NCBI RefSeq assembly: GCF_000372725.1
Contig: NW_005196094.1
Location: 83,399-147,398, forward strand
Direction of reading: 5' to 3'
DNA length: 64,000 nt
Origin: Emiliania huxleyi CCMP1516
Taxonomy: Eukaryota > Haptophyta > Isochrysidales > Noelaerhabdaceae
Below are positions 30,914 to 42,060 of this stretch, one piece after another. The stretch's first letter is position 1, and each line of letters opens with the position of its first letter. The notes beneath the pieces were generated by a model. The model did not search any database. It had not been told where the DNA came from and saw nothing but the letters and a program-made list of their open reading frames with translations. A program made the position numbers and the translations under genes.

Positions 30914-31740
30914 CCAGGGTTCGGACTTTTGCGGGGTATGGTATGGTACTCTCGCGCAACCCACCTCGAGACCATACGCCCCCCCCCCGCGCCCCGGCGC
31001 CCCCCCGCCTGCTGACAGACCCAGCCTCCCCCGCCGACGGGTGGACGGGACCCCCGCACCCCCCCCCCCACCCACCCACCCCCTCGTCGCCCCACCGCCG
31101 GCCGCCTTACTGCTAGCTCCAGGAGGCTGCAGACACCGACACGCACACTAGATACGCGCGGATGGCCGCCGTCTTCCACATGCTCTCTAGAGCGCGGCGG
31201 CGAAGTTGGCAATCGCCTGGCGAGCGGCGGGCGCGGCACCCGCGCCGGTCGCCGCACCCGCACCAGCAGGTGCCGCGCCGGCCGTCCCCGTGCGGGCGGC
31301 TCCGGTGGCCGCCGCGCCGGCCGCCCCGCGGGCCACCGCACCGGCGAGGTCATTCATCGGCATCGCCGTGCCGGCGGGTGCCCCTCCGGTGGGTTCCCCC
31401 GCTCCGGTGGTCGCCTCGCCGGTGGTCGCCTCGAGCGGGTTGGCTGCCTGGCTGCGCCAGCGGCGCATATCTCGGGGGACTTGTAGTACATTGAGGCGCT
31501 CCGCAACCAGAAGGGTGTGGGCGAGTGGAGCGTGGAGCAGCTGCAGCAGCTCCGCGACACGGGCGCGTGCTCCTACCTCATGGCGCTGCGGGCTCGGCGG
31601 CGGCAGCGTGAGGGAGGGGCCGAGGGACCATACCCCCCACCCCTGTCGAGGGCTAGTCTTGGGCGGTCAGGATCATACCCCCCCACCCTTTGGTCCGCGA
31701 GGGTACCATACCATACCCCGCAAAAAGTTGGAACCCAGAC
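30914..31740. mobile_element. TIR element, ~827 bp, with exon-like cargo
   Basis: The left end (30914-30956) and right end (31695-31740, inverted) share about 40 bp with a few differences, including GCGGGGTATGGTATGGTAC. A small relative lies at 34515-34625. Inside, after a TTGTAG acceptor-like site, + strand 31481-31600 reads YIEALRNQKGVGEWSVEQLQ then QLRDTGACSYLMALRA, which looks like real coding sequence, and 31187-31468 is an Ala/Gly/Thr-rich stretch. No transposase was found, so this may be a gene-fragment-carrying non-autonomous element. Confidence 0.55.
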
Positions 31741-32089
31741 GTCTCGTGAAAAATTTATAAATTTAACCCACCAAGTACCTTAAGGTACTCAAAACCCCCA
31801 CCAAGTGCTCCAAGTGCTCCATCATGATACCATGCGCGCGGGGCCCTGGGCCGCTGGGCCGCTGTGGGCCCTGGGCCCTGGGCCCTGGCGCCCGCGGACC
31901 CCGCGAACGGTGTGTGTTTCGACGGGGAGAGCTCCTGGCTAGCGCTGGCAGCTGCGACGCGGTGTAAAGCCATATCATCAGCACCCCCTATGCCACCGTG
32001 ACGAGCATGCGGGCCCGCTAGAGCTGTAGGCGGTCAAGCGCCTAGGCGCCTAGCTGGCCCCTCTCTGGGAGGTGTGCGCCGCGTGCGGT

Positions 32090-32371
32090 GCCATCGCTGT
32101 TCTCTCTCTCTCCCGGGGTCAGCTCCAACCTGCCGTGTCGGGACGTCGCCCCCGCGGCTCCCCCCCCCCCCCTCTCCGCTCTGAACTGCATGCTGCGCGT
32201 TCTCGCCTTGTCCCAGGAGCCAGGTGCGTGTGTCTAATCGTAAAGCCGTAAGTGGGGGCCCTGGCCCCCCTCTGTTTTCTGTTTTCTGTTTTTCAAAACG
32301 CCCGCCCGCCCGCCACCCCGTCCCCGAGGCGGCTCGGCCCCCTACAGACCGAGAGATCAAAAACGCTCGGC
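32090..32371 (-). repeat. Dispersed copy of the 473-1215 element
   Basis: Inverted relative of about 473-735: same CAGAAAACAG repeats, same block with CACCTGGCTCCTGGGACAAG, and the terminal GATCTCTCGGT/GCCGAGCGTTTTTGAT motif at 32347-32371. Only one end of the element is present. Confidence 0.7.
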
Positions 32372-32518
32372 GCCTCTGCGTGTGACCCTGACCGGGTGTT
32401 GTGTCGACTGTCGTGTGACTTGTCGTGTGTGAGGGCTGCGACACCTGTGTGCCGGCGTCGATATGCCGGCGTGAAAATCAAGAGGGTGCGGGGCCGCGCG
32501 TGGGGCGTGGGGAAATTA

Positions 32519-32895
32519 GAGCTGTTTAACATTAACTTTGGGCCTAACAGTTGCGCTAGTGTTGGCTGAAATCCTTAACGTTGTTCAAGTGTTCACCCCA
32601 GCCCATGCTGTTACTGTTTGTTACTGTTGTCACTGTTGTTCAGCGGCCAGCAAGCAGAAAACGGCAAAAAAAACGGGTAAAACCCGAAAATACCCGGGGG
32701 TATCCAGGTATTTCGGGTATTACCCGCACTGGACGCTGGAGATCGTCGTGGGTACTGCCAAGGCCTTCCTTATTGTTGTTCAGCCGGCCTAACGTTAGCT
32801 ACTGTTGTTGGGGAGCCCCACTTTTATTCTGTTGTTACTGTTAAAATTAACACTACTGTAGCAACACTGTTCAGCTCCCAACGTTAAACAGCTCT
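32519..32895. mobile_element. Tc1/mariner-like MITE, copy 2
   Basis: Diverged inverted copy of 16563-16929. Its TIRs are GAGCTGTTTAAC-like, with TA at both ends (32517-32518 and 32896-32897), and it has the same CCCGAAAATACCCGG centre. Confidence 0.7.
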
Positions 32896-32897
32896 TA

Positions 32898-33637
32898 GTG
32901 GGGATATGACCCGCGGTGTGTGGCGCGGGCCCCCCGCTCGCCTCGCTGGCTGGCGCGCCCCTGCGGCTGCGCGGCCTGCGGCTGCGCCTGCCGCGGGGTG
33001 CGGGCGGAGAAACGATAAAGGGAGACGACCCCCCCCCCGCCCCCCGGCCGCCTGCCAAAAACACGACACACGCGCGCCGGCGGCGTCGCGCACGCCGCAC
33101 GGGGCGCGGCGGCCGGCGCGCGGTGCGCGCGGGATGAGGGCGTGTGTGGTGTGTGTGCGCGCGCGCGCGCCGGCGTGCGGGTGCGCCCCTGAGCCTGACG
33201 ACTCTTCTCTCTCTCTTCTCGTCTCTCTCTTGACACTTGACCTTGAAAGTCTTCTGTCTTGGTCCGTGTGGACACGGCTTTACGTTGTAGCTTGTACACA
33301 CGAACGTTCAATTCCTACTCCTAGTCCAATAATTCTCGGGACACCCGCGCAGACACACGAGACAGGGCACTGGCAAGAGCTGCAAACGAGCATGCACTGC
33401 GGCGTCGCGCGTCGCATGTGGCAGGCAGCGTTTGTCTCTGACAGCTGCAAGGCGCCCCCGGACAGGTGGGATGTCTCGCGGCGGCGCTCCTGCCGCGCAC
33501 AGTAGCAAATGCCCTCGAGTGTCCAGGCCGTGCGGCTGCCTCGGAGCCGCCCCTCAGGCCTCGGGTGACATGGGCTGGCGATACGCGTACTGCTGCTCTC
33601 TCCTCTCTCTGTTGCCTCGTCCTCGCAACGCGCGCAT
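32898..33637. other. Intergenic
   Basis: GC-rich, with a CGCG run at 33160-33172. No supported gene. Confidence 0.3.
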
Positions 33638-34222
33638 TCACTTTGTGTACGACTGGATGGTGTAGTACTTGAGGGCAGACATGCCCGCCTCGGGGTAATC
33701 CTCAAAGCTCACCTGCGCGCGCGGCGGTGGCCAGCTTTGGACTCTGCTGGACGAGCCTCGCAGGGCGGCGCCAGGGTGGCGAGAGCGCGGCGACGGCAGG
33801 CGCCATGGGGCGCGCTCTGGAATCGCCCGCCCCAGTGTCGGCCGGCGCAGCGCTGTCGGCCAGCGGGCAGGCGCAAGGCTCTCGGGGAGGCGGCGCGGGC
33901 AGGGAGGCGGGCTCTGCGCAAGCGCGCGCAGAGAGCGTGGCCGCGCCTTGTAGTCCAACTTCTTTTTGTTGGAGGGGTCTCCATCCTCGCTCACCTCCTT
34001 GGACACCTCCAGCTTGCCAACATACTTCACGCGCTCGTCGTTTTTGATCTGCCACCCGCCCTTCTGGTGGTCGCCAGTGATGGCCTCGCGGAATTTTTCA
34101 TCGAGCTCCTGCGCAGACATTTTGTACGTGTAGATGGCTCGGTACGGGCTCTTGTACAGCTCGCGCCGGTCGCTGCCCTCGGGCACAGCGATGTCCTTGA
34201 AGCTGTCGGCGGCTTCCGACAT
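33638..34222 (-). CDS. Hypothetical protein, 116 aa, two exons
   Basis: Exons: 33947-34222 and 33638-33712 on the minus strand. The intron (33946-33713) starts with GC and ends CGCAG. The spliced protein starts MSEAADSFKDIAVPEGSDRR, continues SPYRAIYTYKMSAQELDEKF and RVKYVGKLEVSKEVSEDGD, and ends SALKYYTIQSYTK. It is soluble, charged and of normal composition, clearly different from the shadow frames, so it is very likely a real conserved gene, but I do not recognise the family. There is no signal peptide. Confidence 0.6.
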   Translation of the reverse strand: MSEAADSFKDIAVPEGSDRRELYKSPYRAIYTYKMSAQELDEKFREAITGDHQKGGWQIKNDERVKYVGKLEVSKEVSEDGDPSNKKKLDYKARPRSLRALAQSPPPCPRRLPESLAPARWPTALRRPTLGRAIPERAPWRLPSPRSRHPGAALRGSSSRVQSWPPPRAQVSFEDYPEAGMSALKYYTIQSYTK

Positions 34223-34514
34223 TGTTGTGGCGCGGCGGACGTATCTGCCGCGAGGGGCGAGGAATGGGGTCGGTGTGGTGTGGAGCGCGTCCCCTCGCCC
34301 ACCATCTGGCCATCGGATGCCACGGTGGGTCGGAGGTGGGTCGGTGGTGCCCGCCGGCACAGCGCGCGGGCGGGGAGCGCGGTGGTGCGCGGAGGGGCGG
34401 GGCGCGCGGACGGGCGAGGCGCGCGGAGGGAGCGGAGGGGCGGGGCGCGCGGGAGGGGCTCGGAGGGCGGCGCACTCTGCTGCGCGTCCTGGGTCCAGAA
34501 TGCGCCGTTGCACG

Positions 34515-34625
34515 CCAGGGTTGGGACTTTTCACGGGGTATGGTATGCTGCTATCAAGGACCATACCCCCACCCCTTTGGGCCGCCGATGGTACCATACC
34601 ATACCCTGGAAAAAGTTGGAAGCCC
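34515..34625. mobile_element. Short MITE related to 30914-31740
   Basis: The ends CCAGGGTTGGGACTTTTCAC and, inverted, a CCAACTTTTTCCAGGGTATGG-like end enclose ~110 bp with GGTATGGTA motifs, matching the terminal repeats of the 827-bp element. No ORF. Confidence 0.6.
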
Positions 34626-34929
34626 GGTTTTTTCTTTCTTTCTTTATTTCCAAGTACCGTGGTGCAAGACCTTAAGCCGCTTGTGCCTTGTGTTAGTGCC
34701 AGTGCGCGCCAGCCTCCCCCGTGCCCGTGGCCCCGTGCCCACAGTGTTGCGGTGCGAAAATAATTCCCTAAGCGGCGCTTGCAGGTCACAGGATTAAAAA
34801 GAATCTGAAGATCCTCACAAGAAGATCGCGCAGGGCGCAGGGGGCGGGGACACATGTGTCCCTAGAGAACCCATCTCGTCTCAGAGTTGACCGTTGTATT
34901 TATTTATTTAGGTCACTGGACTGTGTTCT

Positions 34930-37005
34930 TCAGCCGAGCTCCAGCTCCTCCAGCTCCGACGCGAGCATCTCCAGCTCGTGGAGGGTCACCTCCTCCCCGT
35001 CCTCCTCCTCTGAGCTCGGGCGCGCCGCCAGGGATGCATCGCCTCGCTCAACGGGCGCGCCGCCAGACGCCTCGGCCAGCGCCAGCTCGACCGTTTCCGA
35101 GTCGAGCGACGTCGACCACTGCGAGGCGCTCGGCTCGTCGTCCCTGTCCGCCTGGAACCCGATGCCGAGCTGCTCCGCCGCCCTCCGCGCCGCCACGGCT
35201 GCCGCCGCCGGCCCGGCCCCACCCAGGTCGTCCAGCCCGTAGCATGCGCAGTGGCTCACCGCGGTGGAGAAGCGGTCGTGGATGAGGGAGCGGAGCTCCG
35301 CGGCAAAGCCCGGGCTGGGCGGGCCGGCGCCCGCCTCCTCGCCGCGGCTAGCGGCGAGTGCCAGGTAGTAGTTTGGAAGCTCGAGGACATTGTCGCACGT
35401 GTGCGCCTGCGGCATCATCAGCGCCATCGCCGCCTCCTCTCTGCGACCCCTCGGCGCGAAGGGGAGCTGCACAGAGAGCACCGCGGTCCCTGGCTGGGGC
35501 CAGCGGTCCGACCCCGTGCAGAAGGCGAGGAGCCTCCGCTTCTCCTCCTCGGTCCACCCGTCGAGCACCGCCCACAGCGCCTCGCGCAGCGGCGGGCAGC
35601 CGGCGAGCGCCGCGTCCTCGACGACCCGAAACACGTCGCGGAGGCGCCGGTCGTGGCTCTCTGGCTCGCCGCACACGATTGCGCAGAGCTGCGTGGGCGA
35701 GATGCCAATCCCGCGCAGCATCGCTGGCGGCAGCACCGCCTGGAACCCCTCGCGCAGCGCCTTGAGCTGCCAGCCCCCCTCGCCTCCCCCCGCGAGGCGC
35801 TCGCGCGCCCGCTCCGCGTACTGCTCCCTGCCCAGCCCCGCGAGCCCCTCCAGCGCCGCCATCTCCTCAAACTCGCGGCGGCCCATGCGCAGCACCGCAC
35901 GCACTGACGCCGCTGCCTGAGGGTCCAGCCCGGCGAGCGCGTCGAGCGACGGAGCAAAGGGCCGCACGCCAGGCTCCGCACACAGGGCTGCGAAAAGCAG
36001 CGTCGGTAGCAAAATCTCGACGGTGCACCTGTTGCACACGGCCTGTGCAAGCAGCCACCCGGAACATCGGAGCAGCGCCTCCGTTTCGGCGGACTGCTCG
36101 AGGCTGCCGTCGAACCAGTGCTGTCGGTGACTGCCGTCGTACGGAAGGAGCGCCGGACGCCCGTCCCCGCCGCGCGCCAGGTGCTCGCCGATGAGCGCAA
36201 AGTACTCTTTTCGCGGCCCGTGGCCCTCGCCGTGCTCCAGCCCGCCATCGCGAGACCGGAACTGAGGGTAGAGCTTGGCGCTGCCCAAGCTCCGGGCGCT
36301 GCCGTGTGGCGAGACGCGGTGCGGCGAGTCGCTCCATAGCGCAAACGTGTCCCACAGCGCGGTCGCTCGCTCGCACGGCAGCCTGAATCTGGAGTCAGCC
36401 ACGACGCACGCGTCAACATATAGCAGGAGTGCTTTGCCCTGCGGCCCGAGCGCCGCGCTCAAGAGACGCGGCTGCAGGCCGAGCCTCGCCTCCAGCTCGC
36501 CGAGACACGCAAGCTTGGCGCGGATGCTTGGCTCGTCCTCCACGGAGACCACGCGGAAGAAGGCGACTCCGAGGAGGGCCAGCAGCCGCCTCAGCGAGCT
36601 GTTGACCCAGTCAGCCTCGGGCGGAGCGCCCGACGCGGGCTCGGCGCAGACGGCAGACTCCAGCCGCCTCGTCCACTGCTCGAGGAGCAAGGCGAGCAGA
36701 GCCTCGGTCTCGCAGGCGCCAGCCCATCGCGCTGCCCCGAGCGCGCCCGACGCCTCAAAGAGGAGCTCTACCAGCCCTCTTGGCGTCAGCGAGTCCCACG
36801 AGGCGCGGCTGTCCTCGGCGCCGCTCAGCCGCGCCTCGACCGAATCGAGCAGCGGAGCCCACAGCTCGTCGAGGCGCAGGTGGATGGAGGCGAGCTGCTC
36901 TGCCCCTCCCTGGCCCGCCTGCGGCGGCCCGCCCCTCCTCTCGAGACTGCTCGGCGGAGAGGCGCGGCCCGGCGCGGCAGCGTGGGCGGACGCGCCGCAG
37001 CCCAT
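34930..37005 (-). CDS. HECT-type E3 ubiquitin ligase with N-myristoylation signal
   Basis: 691 aa, one exon. ATG 37005 is chosen because it gives MGCGASAH, a myristoylation and palmitoylation signal. The in-frame upstream ATG (37155) adds 50 residues of low-complexity sequence. The C-terminal half is a HECT domain: YFALIGEHLARGG, LLPYDGSHRQHWFDGS, SGWLLAQAVCNRCTVEILLP, LREGFQAVLPPAMLRGIGIS, LCAIVCGEPE, WAVLDGWTEEEKRRLLAFCT, GSDRWPQPG, and the catalytic cysteine in QAHTCDNVLELPNYYLAL. An extra ~110 residues follow the catalytic site. HECT ligases form a thioester with ubiquitin and pass it to substrate Lys. The lipid anchor would place this one at a membrane, unlike most HECTs, which use C2 or other domains. 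Localisation is inferred. Confidence 0.85.
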   Translation of the reverse strand: MGCGASAHAAAPGRASPPSSLERRGGPPQAGQGGAEQLASIHLRLDELWAPLLDSVEARLSGAEDSRASWDSLTPRGLVELLFEASGALGAARWAGACETEALLALLLEQWTRRLESAVCAEPASGAPPEADWVNSSLRRLLALLGVAFFRVVSVEDEPSIRAKLACLGELEARLGLQPRLLSAALGPQGKALLLYVDACVVADSRFRLPCERATALWDTFALWSDSPHRVSPHGSARSLGSAKLYPQFRSRDGGLEHGEGHGPRKEYFALIGEHLARGGDGRPALLPYDGSHRQHWFDGSLEQSAETEALLRCSGWLLAQAVCNRCTVEILLPTLLFAALCAEPGVRPFAPSLDALAGLDPQAAASVRAVLRMGRREFEEMAALEGLAGLGREQYAERARERLAGGGEGGWQLKALREGFQAVLPPAMLRGIGISPTQLCAIVCGEPESHDRRLRDVFRVVEDAALAGCPPLREALWAVLDGWTEEEKRRLLAFCTGSDRWPQPGTAVLSVQLPFAPRGRREEAAMALMMPQAHTCDNVLELPNYYLALAASRGEEAGAGPPSPGFAAELRSLIHDRFSTAVSHCACYGLDDLGGAGPAAAAVAARRAAEQLGIGFQADRDDEPSASQWSTSLDSETVELALAEASGGAPVERGDASLAARPSSEEEDGEEVTLHELEMLASELEELELG

Positions 37006-37916
37006 ATCACACGTCGGCGTATTGGACGAGACGAACGAAGCGAAGGGAGCTTGGAACCAGAGAGAGAGAGAGAGAGATTTTTCTCTCTTCTCTTGGAACC
37101 GGCGGCAGCAGGTTCCTTCGTGCAGCGCTGCGCCCTGGCTGGACGGAAATTGCACGTCGCCCGCCGTTGCGCGTAACGGATTTTTTAAATTACAGTCTAC
37201 AGTCGAGAGCGTCGTAGTCGCTGTGTTCTGCTCGTTCTCAGCGCAGCGCTCTTGTATTCACACCCGCACAGCACCCTAAGGTATTTTTATATTCCCCCAC
37301 CCGGGTGAGTGGGTGGGTGGGAATTTTATATTTAGCAATATGAGCCGCCGTCCCCACTCGAACTCGAGTCCGCCGACCGCTATAGGTCGAGCGGGGAGAG
37401 AGGCGCTGCCTCCACGGAGCACGGTGGGGACGGAGCACGGAGGCGACACCTCCGTCCCCACCCGCCCACCGCCATTGGTTCGAGCGGCAAGCCTTAGGTA
37501 GAGCGGGGACGGAGACGTGGAAAAGCGTGCTTGTGAGTGGAAGCCACAAGCGCGCTGGCTCCGGTCGTTTTTATATGAGGGTGTTTTTCTGAGGGTGTGT
37601 TTTCTTCAAGCCTTTCTTAAACTGGGTAACGAACCCTGTGAACAGACTGGCGTGCTGATCGTGAAGAGGCGCCATGTCATCGGACACCGAGAGCACGGTC
37701 TGCGACCCGCGGTTAGAGGTCGCACCCGAGCCGCAAGTCCCCAGATAAGGCGCGTGCCCCAGCTGTTCACAGCAACAGCACGGTCTACCCCTGTCGTCCC
37801 ACCCCAAGTGCAGCAGGTGTTTCCATTCACAGCACTACCTGAGACACGTCGATGTTTGGAATGACGATTTTTCGTCGGCGATCGCTCGCCAAAAAACAGC
37901 CCGCTGTCCGGTGCCA
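37006..37916. other. Region between divergent HECT and tubby genes
   Basis: About 900 bp likely hold both promoters. It includes a GAGAGAGA run at 37058-37075 and an AT-rich patch near 37280-37340. No gene is visible. Confidence 0.4.
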
Positions 37917-39232
37917 ATGGCCGCCGGCGCCACCCGCCCTCGGCCGGTGGCGAGCTCCGTCCCGGCGGCGGAGGCGCCGCCGCTGCCTGAGCTCTCTGAG
38001 GAGCGAAAAATGGACCTCGCAGAGCTGCTTCGGGCGCCGCAGCCGGACGATGCGGCCACCGTCGAGCTGCTACTCAACCCGACCCCAGACAGCGCCGGCG
38101 CGGTGACAGCCATGATGGAGACGGCCCGTGCGGGGCCGCCCAGGTACGATTGCTTCATCTCCACCGGCGTCGCGCCTGCGTTCGCCTTCTCCGCCTTCCG
38201 CCACCGCAACGCCGAGGGCGGCTTTCAATACGACGTGCGGCTGACCCCGACCGAGTCGAGCCGGGTGGGCACCAACTCGTTCTGCGCGCAGCTGAAGTGC
38301 TCAGCCGACTGCACCCGCTACACGCTGTGCGACGACCCCTCCAACTTTTACTCGTACCCTCGCGAGCTCGGAGCCGTCTTTGTCGGCGGAGCCGGCCTCG
38401 GCAACCGCATCTCGGTGCTGGTGCCTCGCGTGCTGCCGTCGGGCGCGGCGGCGCAGTTCCGCGTGCTCCGTCCCGAGGACGGCATCATCTCCCGCTTCCT
38501 GGCGGGCCAGGCGCGCGAGCACATCATGACCCTCTCCGGCTTGTGGACGAGCAAAGAGGCGCCTCCCCACGCCCCGCCTCGCCTCGCCTCGCCTCGCCTC
38601 CCCTCGCCTCGCCTCCCCTCGCCGCACGCCTCGCCCCCTCCCCTCGCCTCGCCCCACGCCGCCGGGCGTCCCGCCCTGCCTAGCCTGACGCCCGCCCGCG
38701 CCTGTCTCGCAGGGAGGGACCGTCGAGCTCACCCTGGGGGGAGAGGGGACTGCCGCAAGCCAGCGACGGACGGTGCGCCGCACACAAGGCCTCGCCCTCC
38801 GCCGCAGCCCTCCCCGACCCGTGCCCGACGCCCCCCGCTGCAGGTCTTCCGCGCGACGCAGAGCAGCTCGACGCTCTCGCTCCAGTACTCGTCGCCCCTC
38901 TCCTGCTTCCAGGCCGACGCCACCGCCCCCAAACCATCCGCCCCCTCCTCGCTCCGCCACCTCACACCCCTCCCCTCTCCCTCGGTCCCTCCCCTCTCCC
39001 TCGCTAGGCCTTCTGCATCGCCCTCTCGCTCGTGCACCACGCGCAGCACCGCCGCCGCCCCTCGAGCGAACCGCGCCGCGCCTACGGCTCGGTCGGCCGC
39101 TCCTCCTCGCGCCAGAAGGAGCAGGAGCCGCCGCACAAGCCTCGCCCCTCCACCTTCCCGCGCGCCTGGTCCGCCAGGGGGGGCGAGGCTTGTGCCCCAC
39201 CCGCCGCCGACCAGCTCCACCACAACGTGTGA
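37917..39232 (+). CDS. Tubby-like protein
   Basis: ATG 37917. After a Pro/Ala-rich start, the tubby barrel is recognisable: YDCFISTG, YDVRLTPTESSRVGTNSFCA, YTLCDDPSNFYSYP, ELGAVFVGGAGLGNRISVLV, P. Later exons supply SSTLSLQYSSPLSCFQ (exon end 38912) and AFCIALSLVHHAQH (exon 39008-39232), matching the tubby C-terminal PLS.xQAFaiaLS. The intron 38913-39007 starts with GC and ends CTAG. One or more further introns lie between about 38555 and 38840 and include a CCTCGCCTCG minisatellite; their borders are not fixed. Tubby proteins bind phosphoinositides and link membranes to trafficking or transcription. The C-terminus extends past the usual end with a basic, Ser-rich tail. Confidence 0.7.
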
Positions 39233-39889
39233 GGTGCAGCGGACAGATCCGCCTTCCTCGGCCCCGAAGTCGCTCTAGAGATACGTCAGAGAGAGAGAGG
39301 GAGAGTGAGAGCGCGCGCGCTCGCGGGTCGCGCCACGCGCGCCGCGCAAGAGGAAGAGCCTCCAGGGCCGCTCCACATGCTCCAACGGGCTAGTACACTC
39401 GATCGAGGACAGGTCGCAGATACGGGTCAGGTCCGCCAGTTTCTTTATTAGCGTGCGCGCAGTTTCACGCAAAGACCAAAAAAGGCACTTCAAAAAATTA
39501 AAGGTAAGGCAAGCGGTTCATCTCACTTCTCTCAGTCCAACTCGAACTCCACCAAAAGCGAGCACAAGACCAACGCGTCCACATGGTCCAAGCTCGCTCT
39601 CTGTGCACTGTGGTATTTCGTCCATCGGGATCACACTACACACACACGAGCAGAGCAAAGCCGCGTATCCGGGCCGGTGCCCGCTGCCCCCTCTCTCCAG
39701 AATCTCACCAGAAGAGCGCGAGAGAGGGGTGTCTTTTTAGTGGCGCGGCAGCGCGTGTGCAATGCCGCACCGCCCACCCTCAGGCTGCCAGCCGCGCACG
39801 GCGCACGCACCACGCTCCTGCGGCCTCCCCCCTCCCATCGCCACATCCCCACGGCAGAAATTTCGGCCCGCGTTCTCCCCCGTGCGGTC
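39233..39889. other. 3' region between convergent tubby and PDH genes
   Basis: AGAGAGAG run at 39289-39310. No supported gene. Confidence 0.35.
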
Positions 39890-40273
39890 TCACCGATTGG
39901 TGCCGTAGACGCCGGAGGAGGTTGAGATGTCGGGCCCGCGCATGAAGAAGTCCTTGGACTGGCCGACGTGCACGTCCGTCCACAGCTCGGACTGCTCGGG
40001 CGGAGGCGCCGCTTTGGCCGCCTCGACGGCGGCGGCCACCTCCGCCTTGACCTCCTTGTCGATCTCCTTGATCTCGGCCTCGGTGACGAGCTCGGTGTCG
40101 ATGCAGTAGCGCTTGGCGCGGTCGACAGGGTCGCGGGCCGCGCGGACTTGCGACACCTTTTGCAGGCGGGGGCGGGGGGGGGGCGATAGGGGGGGGGGGG
40201 GGGGCAATGGGGGGGGGGGAGGGAAAGGGAAAGGGAAAGGGAAAAAAAAAAAAAAAGAGGGGGAAAGAGAGAA

Positions 40274-40336
<63 letters not shown>

Positions 40337-41683
40337 ACCTTTGGGGCGGGGGTCCCCGGGGGGGGTGCGCCTCGTCGCGGTTGCGGTATGTGATGCCCGG
40401 GTCAGACATGGAGTGGCCGTGGTAGCGGTACGTGTCGAACTCGACGACGATCGGTCCGACCTAAAACGGAATGGTCTCTCTCCTTCCTTCGCAGCAGCGG
40501 CAGGAGTGGGATCTGGAGTGGATCTCGGCACGAGGCTGGGCGTCGCCTCGACGGCGTGCTTCTTGAGGAACTTGGTGCACTCGCGCACCGAGAGGACGTT
40601 CATGCCGTCGCACTTGATGCCGGGCACGTACCCTCCTCGCGTGTAGTAGTCGTCGTTGGCCGAGGAGCGCTTCTTGGAGGTGCCCATGCCTAGAGGCGAA
40701 GCGTCCGAGAAGCTTCGCGGGCGGCTCGAGGTGGGATGGAGCTCTTCTCGGGCGGGCGAGAGCGCCGTACTGGTTGTTCTCGCAGACGTAGACGAGCGGC
40801 AGCTGGAGCAGCGCAGCCATGTTGAGCGCCTGGCGGGGCGGGCAGGCGAGGCGGCTCTAGCGCGCGTGGGGCTGGGCGGCGGCGGGGGGAGGTGGGGGGC
40901 AGCGCGTCGCGCCTCGAAGAGCTGGCCTTGGTTGGCGGCTCCGTCGCCGTAGAGCGCGAAGGAGCAGCAGCCGTCACCGGCGAACTTGTGCGCGAAGGCG
41001 ATGCCCGCGCCGAGCGGCGCCTGCGAGCCGACGATGCCGTTTCCGCCGTAAAAGTTGGCGTCGGCCTTGTACATGTGCATCGAGCCGCCCTTGCCCTTTG
41101 CACAGCCGCCCTGCTTGCCGAGCAGCTCGCAGAGCACGCCCGTCACCGTGTCGCCACGCGAGAGCTGCCACGCGTGGTCGCGGTACGACGTGATGACCGA
41201 GTCGCCCCACGTGGCGCCCGCCTCCATGCCGACGCAGATCGCCTCCTGCCCGTCGTACAGATGGCAGAAGCCCTTGACGTGCTTGGCCTTGTACAGCGTG
41301 TCCGCCGAGATCTCCATCCGTCGCATGCGATACATCAGCGAGTAGTAGCCGAGAAGCTCGTCCCGCGTCACCTGCCGGGGGAGAGTGTCGTGACAGAGGC
41401 GCGCGGCCGGCGGCTCCATGGAATGAGGCGCCTTGGAAGGTGGCGGCGGCCGCCGGAGGGGTGTGGGTGGCATGTGAAATTGCGGGTGGGGCTGCCCCAG
41501 CCGCTCTCCCCACTGCACGGCCACGCTCACCTCAGCCGTCATGGGCGGCTCCGACTCAAGCTTGAACGTCTCGTAGGGCTTGTCCAGCTGTACCGTGACG
41601 GTACCCGACGACATCATCCTGCGCTGCCCGACCGCAGCGCCGCATGAGCGTCGAGCTGTCCTCGCTGCGCAGCTTCGCAGCAT
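39890..41683 (-). CDS. Pyruvate dehydrogenase E1 component, alpha subunit (mitochondrial)
   Basis: Six exons (minus): 41531-41683, 40913-41371, 40766-40829, 40547-40689, 40371-40460 and 39890-40156. They total 1176 nt, 391 aa, all phases consistent. The N-terminus [15 protein letters not shown] is a basic mitochondrial presequence. Conserved blocks: [66 protein letters not shown], the thiamine-diphosphate motif [30 protein letters not shown], and the phosphorylation-loop region [13 protein letters not shown]1 decarboxylates pyruvate with thiamine diphosphate in the PDH complex. Only intron 1 has a GT donor; the other four start with GC (40912, 40765, 40546, 40370). Intron 5 holds long G-runs and a GA tract. 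Confidence 0.95.
40170..40340 (+). repeat. Poly-G and GA microsatellite in PDH intron 5
   Basis: G-runs 40175-40220, then AAAGGG units, an A-run, and (GA)n to 40336, all within the GC-AG intron 40157-40370. Confidence 0.9.
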
Positions 41684-41775
41684 CGACTCTCTTTGTGTTG
41701 GATGCGGCGGCCTTGAGGCGCTGCTTGCTGGTTTTCTTCTCTGACGACCTCGCCCCACTTTATGTAAGCAACAAA

Positions 41776-42060
41776 ACCAAACAACTCTAACACTCACACG
41801 TCATTTGGGGCCTGGATCCCTGTTCACGCGCGCGCGAGACGTGCAGACAGGGTTGCCAGGTGAGAGCGAATGGCGCGGTTCACGCCTCGCACAACAGAGA
41901 GAGAGAGATTTTTAGCAATACCAAACAACTCTAACACTCACACGTAATTTGGGGCCTGGAGCCCTGTTCACGCGCGCGCGAGACGTGCAGACAGGGTTGC
42001 CAGGTGAGAGCGAATGGCGCGGTTCACGCCTCGCACAACAGAGAGAGAGATGCGCTCTGC
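41776..42060. repeat. Tandem ~140-bp duplication
   Basis: 41776-41911 and 41925-42051 are near-identical direct copies (both with GTTCACGCGCGCGCGAGACG and GACAGGGTTGCCAGGTGAGA). Read on the minus strand, each codes SHHAERISLSVV-like then RGVNRAIRSHLATLSARLAR, the C-terminal part of the ORF family whose upstream part lies at 43500-43850. Confidence 0.8.

Noticed and set aside
35348-36419. Alternative frames over the HECT gene
   Set aside because: The HECT frame carries all catalytic motifs; these are shadows.
40113-40646. Plus-strand ORF rich in Lys-Glu-Arg
   Set aside because: It is translation of a GA microsatellite inside a PDH intron.
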